DNA of 64,000 bases from Ophiostoma sp. CBS 140.51 (GCA_029298735.1 JANSLP010000063.1:62001-126000); one strand, 5' to 3'. Shown: positions 1 to 12,431, counted from the stretch's first letter. A program made the numbers and translations. Notes: generated from the letters alone by a model not told the origin.

Positions 1-1710
1 GGACGGCTGGATGCTCTCGAGCTTGTACTTGTGGAGAGCAGTGCCACCCAAGTTTTGTGCAGATTTGCTGCTAGGCGGTACTTTGCGCTCTGTTGACTAC
101 AGGTCAAAGGCCCAGAACGAGATCGGCGCTTGGCACGCCGCTGTTGCTCCTCCACGACTCTCACTGCGTGCGAACTGGTTATCGTCACTATCAGGGATGT
201 TCCTCCCCCTCATCGTCCCATTTTCCCGTTGCCTCCTTCCCCTTTCCCCCTTTTGTCGTTTTTTCTTCTCCTCTTCACGCACTTTCCTCGCAGTGCATAT
301 TCATTTTTGCTTGTCCTGATTGTCCTGAAAAGGCAACTGCACCTTCCCCGCGTGCTCTGAAAACGATCGTCACAAGCTGCTAGGTCTGAGAGCGGCGGAA
401 GGAACGACGCTTGTTTTATCTAGAGTGGGGGGAAACACTCCTGCTCTCCAGAGCTTGAAATCAGGCACTGTTACGAAGTTCTCTGCCCAAAGGGAGGGCC
501 ACATCACAGCTTCAACCCTTTTTCTCCCTCTCTTTATTCTCATTCACGTTCGCATTTCGTCGACGCGCATCCTCTCTCTTTTACAACGCACGCCTTGTCA
601 CTGTCCTGCCGACGCACGACAGCTTTCGACAGCATTGTTGTATCCTGGTCGCCCCACCGCCCACGGGGCCAAGTAACAAACCTGTCCGAAAAAAAGTTGA
701 CGAGACTCGAAAATCTTCTTTCCTTTTCTGCTCTCTCTTCAACCTCAACAACCCCTACCCTCTGTCTCTGTGTGTGTCTCTCTCACTATTATTCAACCTT
801 ATCATAGTCTTAGAGACCTGCGCGCATTCTGCAAGACCTATCATCAAGAACACGCGCCCACCGAAACACGATTTTTTGCGCACGCGATCGATTGGCCACG
901 CTGAAGACAACGACTCGCTTGACGACAACAACACATTTCGAGGTCCCTTTTGATACACGATGCTGATGCCCCAGGCCGTCTTCTCTCTTTTGCCCCCGAC
1001 CATCATCCCCCGATAGATCTCGCCATTCTGTCCCAGAACCCATACCGGCGCTCGATTCCACATCTGTGTGCTCAGCCACGTTTCTATACTTGTTTTCTTG
1101 CATCGTTATCCAAACATCTTATAACCCTCATCGCGCATTCCGAAGCGCACAAAGAAAACATCCCGAGAACCACATCACTCGGGAACCCTTCTGCCTTGGT
1201 CTTTCTCGTCTATCTATCGATACGTCCTGTATCGCCCGTTTGACAGCCGGTCGCACAGCCGTTCCGACTCTCTTTACCGGGCTCTATCAAGCCTTCCGCC
1301 AAGCTGCCAAGCTGCCAAGACGTGGCCTTCTCCGCCCTGCCCTACCCTCTCTATCAGTTTTGCTCGTGGTTTGCCTGGCCGCGTTTCGCCCCGCCACGTG
1401 CTGCTCAGCTCTTCAGCTTTCTTGTCCCCCCTCACCACGAGCTTTTCGACTTTTCTGTAAAACACCGTGATCATCTTTTCTTGATTCATTGCTTTCTACA
1501 TCACAGACCCTTGATCGTTTGAAACCCGACTGTCGACTACATCTTCGGCACGCACGATCGCAGACTCGACGACACGACCGTCGCTAACATCGGCGTCTAT
1601 TTTGGCGTGCTGACTTGCATACCTATCGGTAGTTGGTCTAGACGCACAGCACAATCGCGAGCACAAGAACAACACCACCCCTACTGAACCACCACACACC
1701 GACCGCCATC
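1..1710. other. non-coding region and 5' leader of the stress-protein gene
   Basis: No convincing coding sequence is seen. Open frames here are short, overlap in several frames and read as low-complexity Ser/Pro/Leu. The stretch is strongly pyrimidine-rich on the + strand (for example 200-300, 500-830 and 1000-1500), as is usual for promoters and long 5' leaders of filamentous ascomycetes. The last few hundred bases are probably the untranslated leader of the gene starting at 1711. Transcript data would be needed to place the transcription start or any leader intron. Confidence 0.6.
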
Positions 1711-4225
1711 ATGTCGCACAAACCCATGTCGATGGAGGCCGTTATGGACGAGGAGCGCCGTGAGGTCCTGGCGCTGCTTGAGGGCCGTTCTGATCACAGT
1801 CGCCGGTCGTCGAGCATAGCAAGCGCTGGCCGGTCCGCATCGCCATACTCGAGGAACCCACGCTCGCCTATGCGCTCGCCCATGCAGAGCATCCTCGACT
1901 ATGACGACCTCGAGGTCCCTCCTGAAACGTCCAATGCATTCAACGCAGGCGCTTCCAACACATCTCGCCAGAGCTCTCCACGCCCAGCAGCTCAGCCGAT
2001 CCGGAGTATGTTGGACATTGATCCAGTCCGGCCTGCGCCTGCACCCATCCGCAGCATGCTCGATGTCGACAGCCCACCCATGGCCACCGTTCAGCCAGTC
2101 TTCAGTGCCCAAAGCTCACCGACGGAGCCAAACCACCGTGTGCACCCGCCTGCGAGTCACCATCGGCACAGCAGCAGCGGTGGCAGCGGCGGTGTGCACC
2201 ACCCTAGGAGCATGTCTGATGCTGCTGGCCATCCTGTTAGCTTTGGGCCACGGGCACATCAAGGCAGAACGGATCGCTCTGACCCGACTGCTGGGTACCA
2301 GTTCTCCGACATTATCACCAACCGCGAAAGCCCTATGATGGCGAAACGCTCGGGATTGTCGAGCTCGCATACTGCTAGCTCGAGCAAACGCGGCAGTAGC
2401 ATGGCTGAGGTGATGCGTGGTACCGACATGGGCAACCTCAAGCTGCCGGGCCACACGCTTCCCCTTCACGGACGCAATTCTGTGAGTGGCGCTCGTCCCA
2501 AGGCGCCCACCAACAAGTCCCAGTCTCCTCACAACCGCCTTGGTGTGCGTACCAAGTCACCACACGCGGCTCTCAACAACCGCGCACTCAGCCCTGCCGG
2601 CGCCGCGTTTCTTGCGGACAGCAAAAGCTACGACATGCAAAATGCCTACCGGCGGCTGTCCGATTTCAACATTCGGCGCTCCGGTGGTGGCAGTCTCAGC
2701 GAGCTGCCTATGCGCGGTACAAGTGCTAATGGCACCGGCCGCTTGGCTAAGGACTACATGAGCCCCGATGGCGAGGAGCTTCCCGAGGACAGCAGCGAGG
2801 ATAACCACAGCTCTTCGTCGGACGAGGAAGGCGAGCGTGGTCGTAAGACAGCTAGAAGCTTCACAGACGAAAAGAGCCCGCAACCGTCCGAGTCCCCAGT
2901 TGATTCGCGCAAGGCTGGCCACCAGTCTCAGAGCTTGCTGGCTGCAGCCGAAGAAGAACGTGAGTTAAGCCCCTATCCGAATTTTGTGAATTGTTTTTTT
3001 GCGAGCACGTTTATCACTGGGTGTCAATCGCTATCATCAAGTACATTTTGCTAAACCCCCACCTACAGGTATTCATGTGGCAAGCACACAGCCATACAGA
3101 TCCCTTCTCGAGCCCGAGATTGTTGTCACCAACTCATCCGGCGACAAAGTCAAACCGACTAAGGCCGGCGTTCACCCAGCCAACAGCTTTGATGTCCCAT
3201 CCCGCTCCGAATCGCGGACGCCCTGGGACTCAGACGACGAGGCTGAATACACCGATATTAAGCGTGCCCAAAAGCTGTCACTCTCGATGACGCCCATCAT
3301 GTCAACACCGGCAATTCAACGCTCTATTCGGATCATTTACCGCGGCGAGTTTGCAAAGGTCCAAAAGGAAGCTGCCGACGATGAGCACCGGCGCGTCCGC
3401 AAGTATCTCGTGGCCACAGATCTCAGCGACGAATCGACGCATGCACTAGAATGGGCTATCGGCACAGTCCTGCGCGACGGCGACACTCTGGTGGCCATCT
3501 ATTGTGTGGACGAGGAAACGGGTATTCCCGGTGGTGGTGAGGCGCAAGACGAACCGAAGACGACACGTGAGCAGGCACAGGCAATCTCGGCCACGACAGC
3601 TACCGGCCGCCTACCCGAGACGTACTCCCTCTCTGCGCTAGCGACGGCGACGGCATCGTCGGCGGCCCTTAGTGTAGCGGCGCCGCCGGCGTCCAGTCGG
3701 CCATCGCTCATTTTGCGCAACAGTGACGGCAGTGCCCGTGGCGTAGGCGCGTCTGCCTCACCGGCCCCTCAACGTTCCAGAGCAGAGGAGGAGCGTCACC
3801 GAGCCGTGCAGGACATTACCGACCGGATTTCTCGCCTTCTGCGCAAGACAAGGCTACAGGTGCGCGTCATTGTCGAAGTGCTGCACTGCAAAACGCCGCG
3901 GCACCTGCTCACGGAGGTGATTGACTTGGTGGATCCGACGCTGGTCATTCTAGGCAGCCGTGGTCGCAGTGCCTTGAAGGGGTGAGTTCTACCTTTTGTG
4001 TTTGTATTTTTTTCTTGTTTGATTTTGTAACATCGACTAACAACTTTCAATAGTGTCATTCTCGGCTCCTTCTCTAATTACTTGGTGACAAAGAGCTCTG
4101 TACCTGTCATGGTCGCCCGTAAGCGGCTCCGGAAGCAGAGCAAGTATAAACGTCCGCCGTTCCACCAGGTCAACAACCTCAGCAACCCAACAGCTAGGAG
4201 TCTTGCCAATGCGAAAATCGACTAG
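1711..4225 (+). CDS. universal stress protein (UspA-fold) with long disordered N-terminus
   Basis: Three exons, 1711-2959, 3069-3981 and 4054-4225, give about 777 residues. Donors are GTGAGT at 2960 and 3982; acceptors are CAG at 3068 and TAG at 4053. The first ~415 residues are Ser/Pro/Arg-rich and look disordered, with repeated SMLD/SILD-type pieces (IRSMLDID, IRSMLDVD). The Usp domain starts near residue 527 (KYLVATDLSDESTHALEWAI) and ends near 744 (SSVPVMVAR), interrupted by an Ala/Ser-rich insert. The nucleotide-binding signature G-2X-G-9X-G(S/T) is intact (GSRG, nine residues, GS) and intron 2 cuts through it, which confirms the splice. Family knowledge: such Usp domains bind ATP and act in stress responses in the cytosol. 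The substrate or partner cannot be told here. The start is the first ATG of an open frame in good context (gccatcATG). Confidence 0.9.
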
Positions 4226-7200
4226 TCTTCATGGTCAGCAGTGGCTACAGCTCGGGACGTGTTTCGTTGGATTTTCCGTTTTTAGTCTGGGGTGTTGATT
4301 TTGTTCTTCTTTTTCTTTTCCTTTTTTTTTCATAATGAGCGTTTCTTTCAAACTGGTGTTTTTCTTTTCTCTACTCGGAAGTCTTTTTATTGTTACTTTA
4401 TTTCTTCACTCTTGCTTTTATATCCCAGGCCCAGTCAAGGTCGGCAGAAAAAAACTATTTATTCATAGTACGTAATAATGAAATACAAGTTCAAACACCC
4501 GTTGGTAGTAGTCCCATGTCATCATTGCTTTGCTCTCCTCATCAATCATTTCCAGTCTTTTTCACCAAAGCTGGTTGGTGAAAAAGAGGTTGTCTCAATG
4601 TACGGCTTTGTTATCCATGGACCGTCGCATTGCAAAATTGCCTTGTAAAAGTCCGCCTTCGCGAAGTCTTTCCCGTCTGCTCCTCCCAGGGAAAACACTA
4701 ACCACAATTCCTTCAAGTGCGCCACGATGGCTTTCCGCGGCTGCGTCGCCTTGTGCTACAACTTGTGGGCGGAGCACAGTGAATTTATGCCGACCCCCAC
4801 GCCCCCAACCTATGTACCCAGCGTCTGGATCTGTCTCAGAGCGCCCTTTGACATCTTCGTCTGCATATGCCTCTATCTTGGACTTTTCCTCCCACGCGGG
4901 CTTGTTGACAAATTCGGGCATGCTTGTCATCAGCCAGAGCATAAGAGTCGAGACACACTCCCAGTTGAAAAAAAAAACGGCTGTGATTTCTCTCTTGTCA
5001 TTGACGAAAATGTTCTCGGGATGGTGATCTCGATGGCTTAAACCTTTCGCTTCAGACTCGGTGACCTTTGGATGAAACGCCCTGTGCAGAAGGGAAACAA
5101 GTTTATTTGCAAGAAACTCAACCGCGATGGTATGTTCAAGACATTCGTTGTTGTCATCGTCGCGCTAAAGGAACCGCGCGGGACATCGTAGTGAGCGTGC
5201 TCGCCCGTAAAGAGCCCTTGCGATACAGGTAGTCCAGCAGTAACTGCTGTCTTTTTGGGCCCTTCTCTATCGCCAAGGTCTTCGCCTAGGAATCTACTAG
5301 GTCTTGGGTCTATATGGAACATGGTTCGCTTTGTATACAATGTAACAAGCATGAGCCTTGAAGGATGCTGTAGTTTGCCATTATGTCATATAAAACGACC
5401 ACTCGGATTGTACTCAGTGTCCCAATATCTCAATTGGTTTACAAAGTATCAAAGTAAACCCACAGTGTAAGATGCTGGCGTATCGATAGGAGAGACTCAA
5501 ATTCTCAAAAAGACTGATACATATTTCAAGTCACGCCGTGCCTTGAGATGACGGAACCGATTTATGAAAGGAGGCTCTTTTATGGCGGGAGAGACCGTAA
5601 TGACGCGACGTGTCGAAAAATTCCAAAATAGAACATGTGACGAGGAATAGTCAAAATGGCCAAATATAAACGGCACATGTATGTTTGATGATCAAAGCCC
5701 TTGATAATCGCCTCCGCAGTCAGTAAACAAATGCTGTTTCTGTCGACGAAGAGAGTCTGGTGGTCAAGGAAAGCGCGATGGGAGCCAATCAGATGGCCAG
5801 ACTATAAGTGCACTTTCCTTCGTTTTGACGCGTCGACGCGTTAAGCGGATTGTTTGTTGGCTGACAAGGGCCCTTTGGCGAACTTTTAGTGGCCTTTTGT
5901 CTATTTAGTGCTCTTTCCGTGCTGCTTTGTTGTTGTTTTGGCACCTTGCATGCTGTTGTTTCCTTTTTTGACTAACACCACCACAGACCGCGACTTTGGG
6001 TGGGGCCCAGATAGGCAGCAGCAGCCAAATTTGGGGAGAAGAGAAAGGAAAGAACGAGCCGAAGACTGTTCATGCATACACTTAAACAGAAAGTGGTTTC
6101 AAAACGAGAAGGGACGGCCGACAATGCTGCGAGAGAGAGAGAGCTTTAATGGCTAGCAATAACATCCGGACAGAGCACAACGCGGCAGGCGCGATGGGGT
6201 GGTTGGGAGAAAACATGGCAGGAGCAAATGTTTGATGCGGGGTTCGTTCCTGCTTCTCTGGAATGTCCATGTGCCATGTCGAGGGGCAAACTCGAATCGG
6301 TAAAACCGTAAGGAACTGGCCCATCACTTTTCAAATACTTTCCAAGAAACATCGCATCGTGGAGGCAATTCAAGGGGCAGTCAACCCCAACATCTACAAC
6401 CCAGATCCCGCCATCCGAGTCCCCTATCTGTCACCCTCCACTGCTTGGCTCCATCGTATCATTGATACTGACCGACGCATTGGTTCAGAGAGCAGGACCG
6501 GCCGAAGAAACGTGGAAGCGGTCGACACTGAGGCGGCCGACCTTGTCATTCGCACGATCCCGAAAAGAACAATTCCACCTTTTCTGCCTCTTCATCGAAT
6601 CTCTATTCGCTCGTCTTCTGAGGGTGCTGTCTTGTTGATTGGACGACCGGTCGCCACTTGTGCGGCCTGCAGGAAGACGTGTGGCCCGCTCGGCCTGGCC
6701 CTGTCGGTTGCTGCACGAAAAGCTCGGGCGCCGCTCACCCCCAACAGCGAAGAGGAGCCCTATTGTCTCACCAACGTTGTTCCCAGCCTCTCGATTTCCC
6801 ACACTGCCGAGGACGACAAACAAAACATCTTTGCGCCAGAGCAGAAAACGACGAGCCGGCCAAAAGACAAGACGTCAAAAAAGAAACGATTGACAAGCAA
6901 AACTTGAGCCACTCAACAAACTCGGCCAACCTGTCAACCAAAAGCCTCTTCCATCCAGTATCTTCGCCATCGGCATCCACTTCTATCACTTCGACCGCAT
7001 CCCACCAACGCAAGTGACTATTCAGCTTCTCTTTAACACGCCGTCGGGTCATTGTCTGACCTCGTTTCTTTGCCGCTTGATCCCTTTTGTTTCCTTTCCT
7101 AGTTGTCGCTCGCTTTGTTGCCCGCCGACCTTTTCAAGACACACCTTGGCCTTCTTCTTCCTCGTCTCTTTTCCACCGTCTACCACTACCTAAGCCCGTA

Positions 7201-7330
7201 TCTCTCGGGCCCGGCTCATACTTCCCCCTTTCCTCCCCTATTTACTTTTCTTTATTTTCTCTCCTTTCTATCCTCCTACCTTTTGTTCTTTATTTTTATA
7301 CCCCCCCGTCACCTTTCCCCTTCCCCCTCC
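4226..7330. other. intergenic region with no convincing gene
   Basis: About 3.1 kb between two genes on the + strand. After the T-rich 3' end of the stress-protein gene (4260-4400) the sequence is mixed, with no run of good codon usage. The longest open frame (6263-6907, +) lacks a recognisable domain and fungal-type codon bias, and is treated as spurious. From about 7080 to 7330 the + strand is dominated by C and T, fitting a promoter or leader for the gene starting at 7331. Confidence 0.55.
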
Positions 7331-10208
7331 ATGCAGCCGCTCTTTGCCGTCCACAACAACGTGTCTCTGCTGAGCGTTACCATTGCCCCCAGCACGTTCC
7401 TAGCCGCATTAATATTGGCCCTTGTCTTCCTTTCACTCTACCTGCCGCGGCTGCCGTCTATACCCTTTGCTCGTCTCTTCAGCTTCGGCCGGCTTCGTAA
7501 AGGCAACGGCGATAAAGACGTCGTCCAACAGAAACATCAACGCAATACCAGAGACCTCACCGACGGCTACGACGACTTTCTTGACACCCGGCAGTGGCGC
7601 AATAGAGAGCCTCTTGTTGTCGACTGGCGGCATCGTCGACTGCCACCCTTACCGCCTCCGCCGTTTCGGCCCCTTCTTGCTGAGCCCGGCTACGTCGAGG
7701 AGTACGACGACCGCGAGGAACAGGGACTCGCCAGAATCTTCAGCAAGAAGAAAAGCAGCCGCAGTGACCGCGATAGGTCGTCCGCCAGAGATACGAGAGA
7801 GAGGCAGCGCGAAAAGGAACGGGAGAAGGAGAGAGCCAAGTCACGGCTAAAGGAGGAGAAGAAAAACAGCAAATACTTGTCATCCTCGAAGACCAGGCGC
7901 AGCGGCAGATACACCTCCGCAAGCACGGCTACAGGGTCGGCCGAAGTGGTTGTGCACAGCAATCGCCGCAAAAACGCGGGTGTATATGACCCTCATACTC
8001 AATTGTCAGACGAGAGGGACCAGGGGGAACACGAGCGAAAGAACGGCCATCAACCGCGCGATATCGACATCGACACCGACATCGACAGCAACAGCGATGC
8101 CGCGGGTTGGTTCTCCTATGGTGTCTTGGGACGCGTCACATCTTGGTTTCGACCCGGCCAACAATCGTCTGTTGACACCGTCTATCTCTCCCCACCACGA
8201 ACACCTGCCACACCTCCAACGCCAGCAACGCCAGCAACACCTCCAGCAGAAAGAGAACCCGCACCCCCCGCAGACGTTCAGATACCCGTCGACCCATTCC
8301 AGCCTCCTAGAGACCAACAGCGAAGGGAACGAGAGCATGCAAGAGTCGGCACCCTCTGGCGGTGGTTACAGCCCACCAGCGTGGCGTCGCCTAGAAAACG
8401 GCGACCGTAGTTCAGGCTTCTGGCGCAAGAGCGACAACATCCTGGGCTCACCTACCCTGACGACGTCATATCAACAACAGCAGCAGCAACAGCACCACTA
8501 TCAGCAATCTTCACTACCACACCCATCAGTACCACCGCGCGTCTTCACATCACACCTCCAGCAGCACTTCCAGAGGCGGAAAGAGTCTAGATCAGATCGC
8601 CTGTTTGCCTCGCGCGCATCAAGTCCTGGTTTCGACAGCGAAGAAGATGCTATGGTCGACGACGTGCTTGGCTTGGACGATGACGACGACATATTCGACA
8701 ACTATGGTGGTGGCTATGCGGACGATAAGGTGTTGGAGCGCGCTATGCGCACACGGCTTCCTGGCAGCATGAGCCCTGACAAAGAACGGAGCCCCGAGCC
8801 AGACCTTGTATTCCCCAGCCCGCTCAGTCGGATGGACGGTATGCGATTAAAGGCCATGGAATCCATTCAGGAAGAGAGACTGGGCATGGAGTTCCAGAGT
8901 GCACAGCAGGAGTCTTCTGAGACTTATATTCAATTTGCCGTGCGTGCTGAGGCACAAGATCGAGCCAAGATCATCCGCTCAATTGTTGGCTTTGTGCGCG
9001 GCAAGGTATATTTTGTGACACAGTCATGGGCACACATCCTCCTATCAGTCGTCGTGGGTATCCTGTCGTTTGCCGCCATGCGCACATTGTCTTACTCAGC
9101 AAGCTTGCGCCCTGTACCTGATCTCGTCAAGGTCGCAGGAGTTGCACGATCGTTTGAGCCGCTTATCTACTACTCAGAAAACGGCGTTGCTCAGGTCCAC
9201 GATCTGGAAGCCACCGGTGTGGCCGTGTGGGACTTGGGCGAGAGTGTGCGCCTGAGTAACTTGACATCAGCACCGATTATCGTCCAAGAGCTTGACGAGC
9301 TCAGCGACAACCTCAGGGCGCTAGCAATGGAACTCACCCGGTTTTTCGCCAACATCGACGGTGATGTCGACGGCATTCTAATTGTCATGGACTGGGCGCG
9401 ACGAGAACTCGCTCGCCTGCAGGAACCAGCAGCATCATCTTCGTCCTCCCTGATGCTGATGAAGCCCTTCACGGCCGTCTACGACAACATCTACAACCTC
9501 TTGGCCTGCACCGGTTTGTTCGAGAACGTTGCAACCGGGTCGCCCACTGCCGTTGGCACCGTGGCCACGACGCTGTTTGGCATGTCCGGTCCACAGCGCA
9601 CGCGTGCTACGCTGCACCGCACGTTCCACGAGTTCCTGGTTGTGCTCGAAGAAGCAGTGGCGACGGAGTTGCAGCACAGCTTGGCGCTCTTTGCGCTGTT
9701 CGAGAACGTTGACCGCCAGTTCCTCAATCTCGTGCGCACCGTCGCGCGCGAGGCCAGTGTCCAGGACGAGCGCCATGCCGACTTGTTGTCCGGCTTGTGG
9801 ACGCGTATCCTGGGTCCCAGTGCTGCCGCTACCGCCAAGTACGAGCAAAACCGCGAGCTGTTGCGTGACGTGCGCGAGAAGACGGTGCGCAACAAGGGTG
9901 TCTTGGTGGAGCACAACCACCGCTTGCTGTCTCTCAAGACCAGCCTAGAGAATCTGCGGCGCAAACTTGTCAGCCCGCTCGTGCGGTCAGTCAACAGCAG
10001 CACGTTGACGTTGGACGAGCAGATCCATGGGCTCGAGGACGTCAGTGAATATTTGTCCGAGGTGCGTGCACGCCAAAAGAACCGCTTGCTAGAGGCACTG
10101 TACGGTGCGGGCTCAGTACGGGAACGTATTGGATGGGCTGGAAACAGCGAGGACAACACGGACTACCGTGAGGCGGTCCGGACACCGGTGGACGACTATC
10201 AACGTTGA
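7331..10208 (+). CDS. large two-span membrane protein of unknown function (frame change unresolved)
   Basis: I do not recognise the family. Reading starts best at 7331 (MQPLFAVHNN); an earlier in-frame ATG at 7103 lies in a pyrimidine-rich leader. The N-terminus has a hydrophobic span (FLAALILALVFLSLYL), followed by Arg/Asp/Ser-rich charged stretches. Up to about 8300 the coding frame begins at positions equal to 2 mod 3. From about 8310 to the stop at 10208 it is shifted by one. A second hydrophobic span (WAHILLSVVVGILSFAAM) lies near 9030-9080, then an ordered, helix-rich region of about 370 residues that looks conserved. A 7-residue polyGln (8471-8497) and an acidic patch precede it. No intron with a consensus donor fits the shift: candidates such as 8167-8302 (136 nt) or 8171-8273 (103 nt) have poor donors. 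An unusual intron, a real frameshift or a sequence error near the Pro/Thr repeat at 8205-8250 all remain possible. Confidence 0.7.
8205..8250 (+). repeat. imperfect CCAGCAAC/ACACCTCCA repeat inside a coding region
   Basis: Short direct copies of CCAGCAAC and ACACCTCCA-like units encode a Thr/Pro/Ala-rich stretch (TPATPPTPATPATPP) in the membrane-protein gene. It lies just before the place where the coding frame changes, so slippage or an assembly error here could explain the shift. Confidence 0.5.
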
Positions 10209-11252
10209 GTAAAGATTGCCGTTGGCTCATTTGACTGGTATTACTGGGCTTGATATTTTTTATTGCCTTTGTTTTATTTCTTTTTGTTTTTGGGGGGGAA
10301 GAATCACTACAATCACACACGGCGCACACAATAGGCATATGTTTCTCTATTTTGTTAGTATTATTTGCATCTTTTTCAAAATACATATCATGTTATTTAC
10401 ACCCACTGTCCATGTGATCTGCATTTCTGTGCGCTGAATCTACAACGATATTTGTCACATTTATCAAGACGTAGTCACATATTCAGCAATTGTGAAGGAC
10501 AAAGAGATTGTTCAAAATCAAAAGGGGTTCTTCCAAACTCCCAAAAGTCTATTGTGTATTTTGCTGCCGGGGTGCTCATAACGAGCTACCGATAGAAAAG
10601 CAAAAGCAGCCCAATCTAATAAGGAACGAGAGGCTCCAAGAACGAATACCTCTCGCTCATCCTGTTGTGTCTATTGTGCGAAACAATGTAAACAATAAAA
10701 AGAAAACATTACATCAAGAGAGAAAACAAAACGTAGAGCAACCATCTCAAGCGCGCTAGAAAAATAGCCAAAAAAAATCCCAAGCCGAACAGAATGAAAC
10801 AAAATAGAAAGAGGCTATTCGTGAGGAGAACAAGCCTCTTAAAATAATAAGGCAAGGCACCGGTGCAATGCAATGCTTCAATTAGAGTCGGTTGTAAAAA
10901 AAGACAAAAGGTCGTTTGCGAAAAGAAGAGAGATCAGTGGTGTATGTGTCGATCTGAGGTGTCGAGTCGTAAGAAAGAGGTAGATGTGTTGGATATGGGG
11001 TTGGGTATATAAAGAAAGGAATAAAATCAAAAAGGCAAAATCCCAAGAGACGCCAGGATGCAAGGGTTGACAATGTCGACGAAGAAAGGCTCGCAAAAAA
11101 GACACCAAGAAGGCGTAGGACAAGCAAAAAAAAAAAGATTCTGCAATGTCCTGCATCCCTGTGTCGTCAAAAAGTCAAAAATCTATGGGGTGATAGAAAG
11201 AACAAGTGTGTCGAATCGAAGTTTGGTGTTGGGATGTGAGAAGTGAGATCCT
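10209..11252. other. intergenic region between convergent genes
   Basis: About 1 kb holding the 3' ends of two convergent genes. The + strand is T-rich just after the left stop (10240-10290) and A-rich before the right gene (10690-10800, 11020-11140), as expected for 3' untranslated regions on opposite strands. No coding sequence is seen. Confidence 0.6.
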
Positions 11253-12431
11253 CTAGAAGGTGCTCCAGTTCCAGTCGCCAGGAACGCTCTGGGCAACGTC
11301 GGGGACCTTAGCCACCGTGGGAGTGCCAGGCGCACCGGGCTGGCGAAGGGCCATGACCGGGCTCGTGGGTGCTGTGGCAGCTCTCTTGTTGGCGCTGTTG
11401 GACTTGTTGGCACTGTTGTTGGCAGCTGGCGTGGTCGTGCCTGAAGAGGCACCCGAAAGATCACTGCTGTTGGTGCGCGTACGCCAGGCCTTGAACTCGC
11501 GGAAGCAGTAGGCGCAGGCACGGTTGGACGAGCCCTTGGGGTTGTAGTTAGCCTGCTCGTCGAGCGGGATCTCAAAGGCGGAGTGGAAATCGCAAAAGAT
11601 GTTACCACAGCGGCGGCAGTGGTGGCGGCGGGTGAAATAGTTGAACGACTTCTTGCACGTCGGCTCGTCGCACATGGTGGACTCAGGGTCGGGCTTGAAC
11701 AACAAGAGTTAACAACTGATGACAAAACCAACGAACAGACAAAACAGACACGGCTGGCTATAGCCATGACATATCAGTAGACATCAAGATGTACACACCT
11801 TCCAATGGTTACGCGAGGGAAAGCCGTTGACGTCCGGGAACTGGTCGAGGTTCCAGTTGGTTTCGACACACTTGCCGCTGTCGTTGGTGGAGCGGCGGCT
11901 CAGGAGGCCAATGCCAAAGGCACCAAGACCGGGGAGGCTGATGAAGCTGCCGCTGGAGCGCACACCACCACTGCGACGGCTGGTCTGGCTGTCGTCGTCC
12001 TGGTCCTCGTCGTCTTCGGAACCATCGCCCACGGCGCTGCTGTTGCCGCTGCTGTGATCGGATGCGGTGCCAGCCTTGGCCTGACCTTCGCGCGAGGGAT
12101 GCTCGTTTGGCCGCAAGACGGCGGGGATGTAGAGTGGGCGGACCTGGCGAGTGTGGTAGTTGCCATTGTTGTTGTTGTTGCCGTTGGCAGGCTTGGGCGA
12201 TGTAGGCGAACCGCTATTTGACGTGCTCAGGGGCGAGATCTGGGGGTTGTACTGGGACGCAAAGTTGGAGGCGGTAGCGGCGTTATTTGCGGCGGCGGCA
12301 GCATAGGCATAATGTTGTTGGTTGAAGGCGGGGACCTGCTGCTGCGGATGGCGATGATGCGGCTGCTGGTAGAAGGCGTCACGCGACGCCGTTGGCATGC
12401 GCGGCATTATGAAGTCGGTGGCCATGGCCAT
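11253..12431 (-). CDS. FYVE zinc-finger protein (PI3P-binding)
   Basis: Two exons on the - strand, 12431-11799 and 11693-11253, encode about 357 residues. The intron is 105 nt, donor GTGTGT and acceptor CAAG. The N-terminal ~200 residues are disordered and rich in Gln, Asn, Ala and acidic patches. The FYVE domain spans about residues 210-276. It has the WxPD motif (W210-K-P-D), which the intron splits exactly, RRHHCRRCG at 233-241, and eight likely zinc ligands (C219, C224, C237, C240, C245, H248, C271, C274). The first pair is CX4C rather than the usual CX2C, and His replaces one Cys as in Vps27-type fingers. Known for the family: FYVE domains bind phosphatidylinositol 3-phosphate on endosomes and vacuoles. 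The C-terminal ~80 residues are Ser/Asn/Thr/Pro-rich. No other domain is visible, so the specific trafficking role is unknown. Confidence 0.9.

Noticed and set aside
6263..6907. 214-codon open frame on the + strand in the 4.2-7.3 kb intergenic region
   Set aside because: No recognisable domain, irregular codon use, several alternative overlapping frames, and it ends in low-complexity Lys/Ser/Thr. It looks like chance.
7103..7330. Extended N-terminus of the membrane protein starting at 7103
   Set aside because: The sequence is pyrimidine-rich leader that translates into Phe/Leu/Pro/Ser; the ATG at 7331 gives a cleaner start.
9435..10159. 161- and 222-codon antisense frames opposite the unknown membrane protein
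   Set aside because: They overlap a better-coded sense frame and show no domain.
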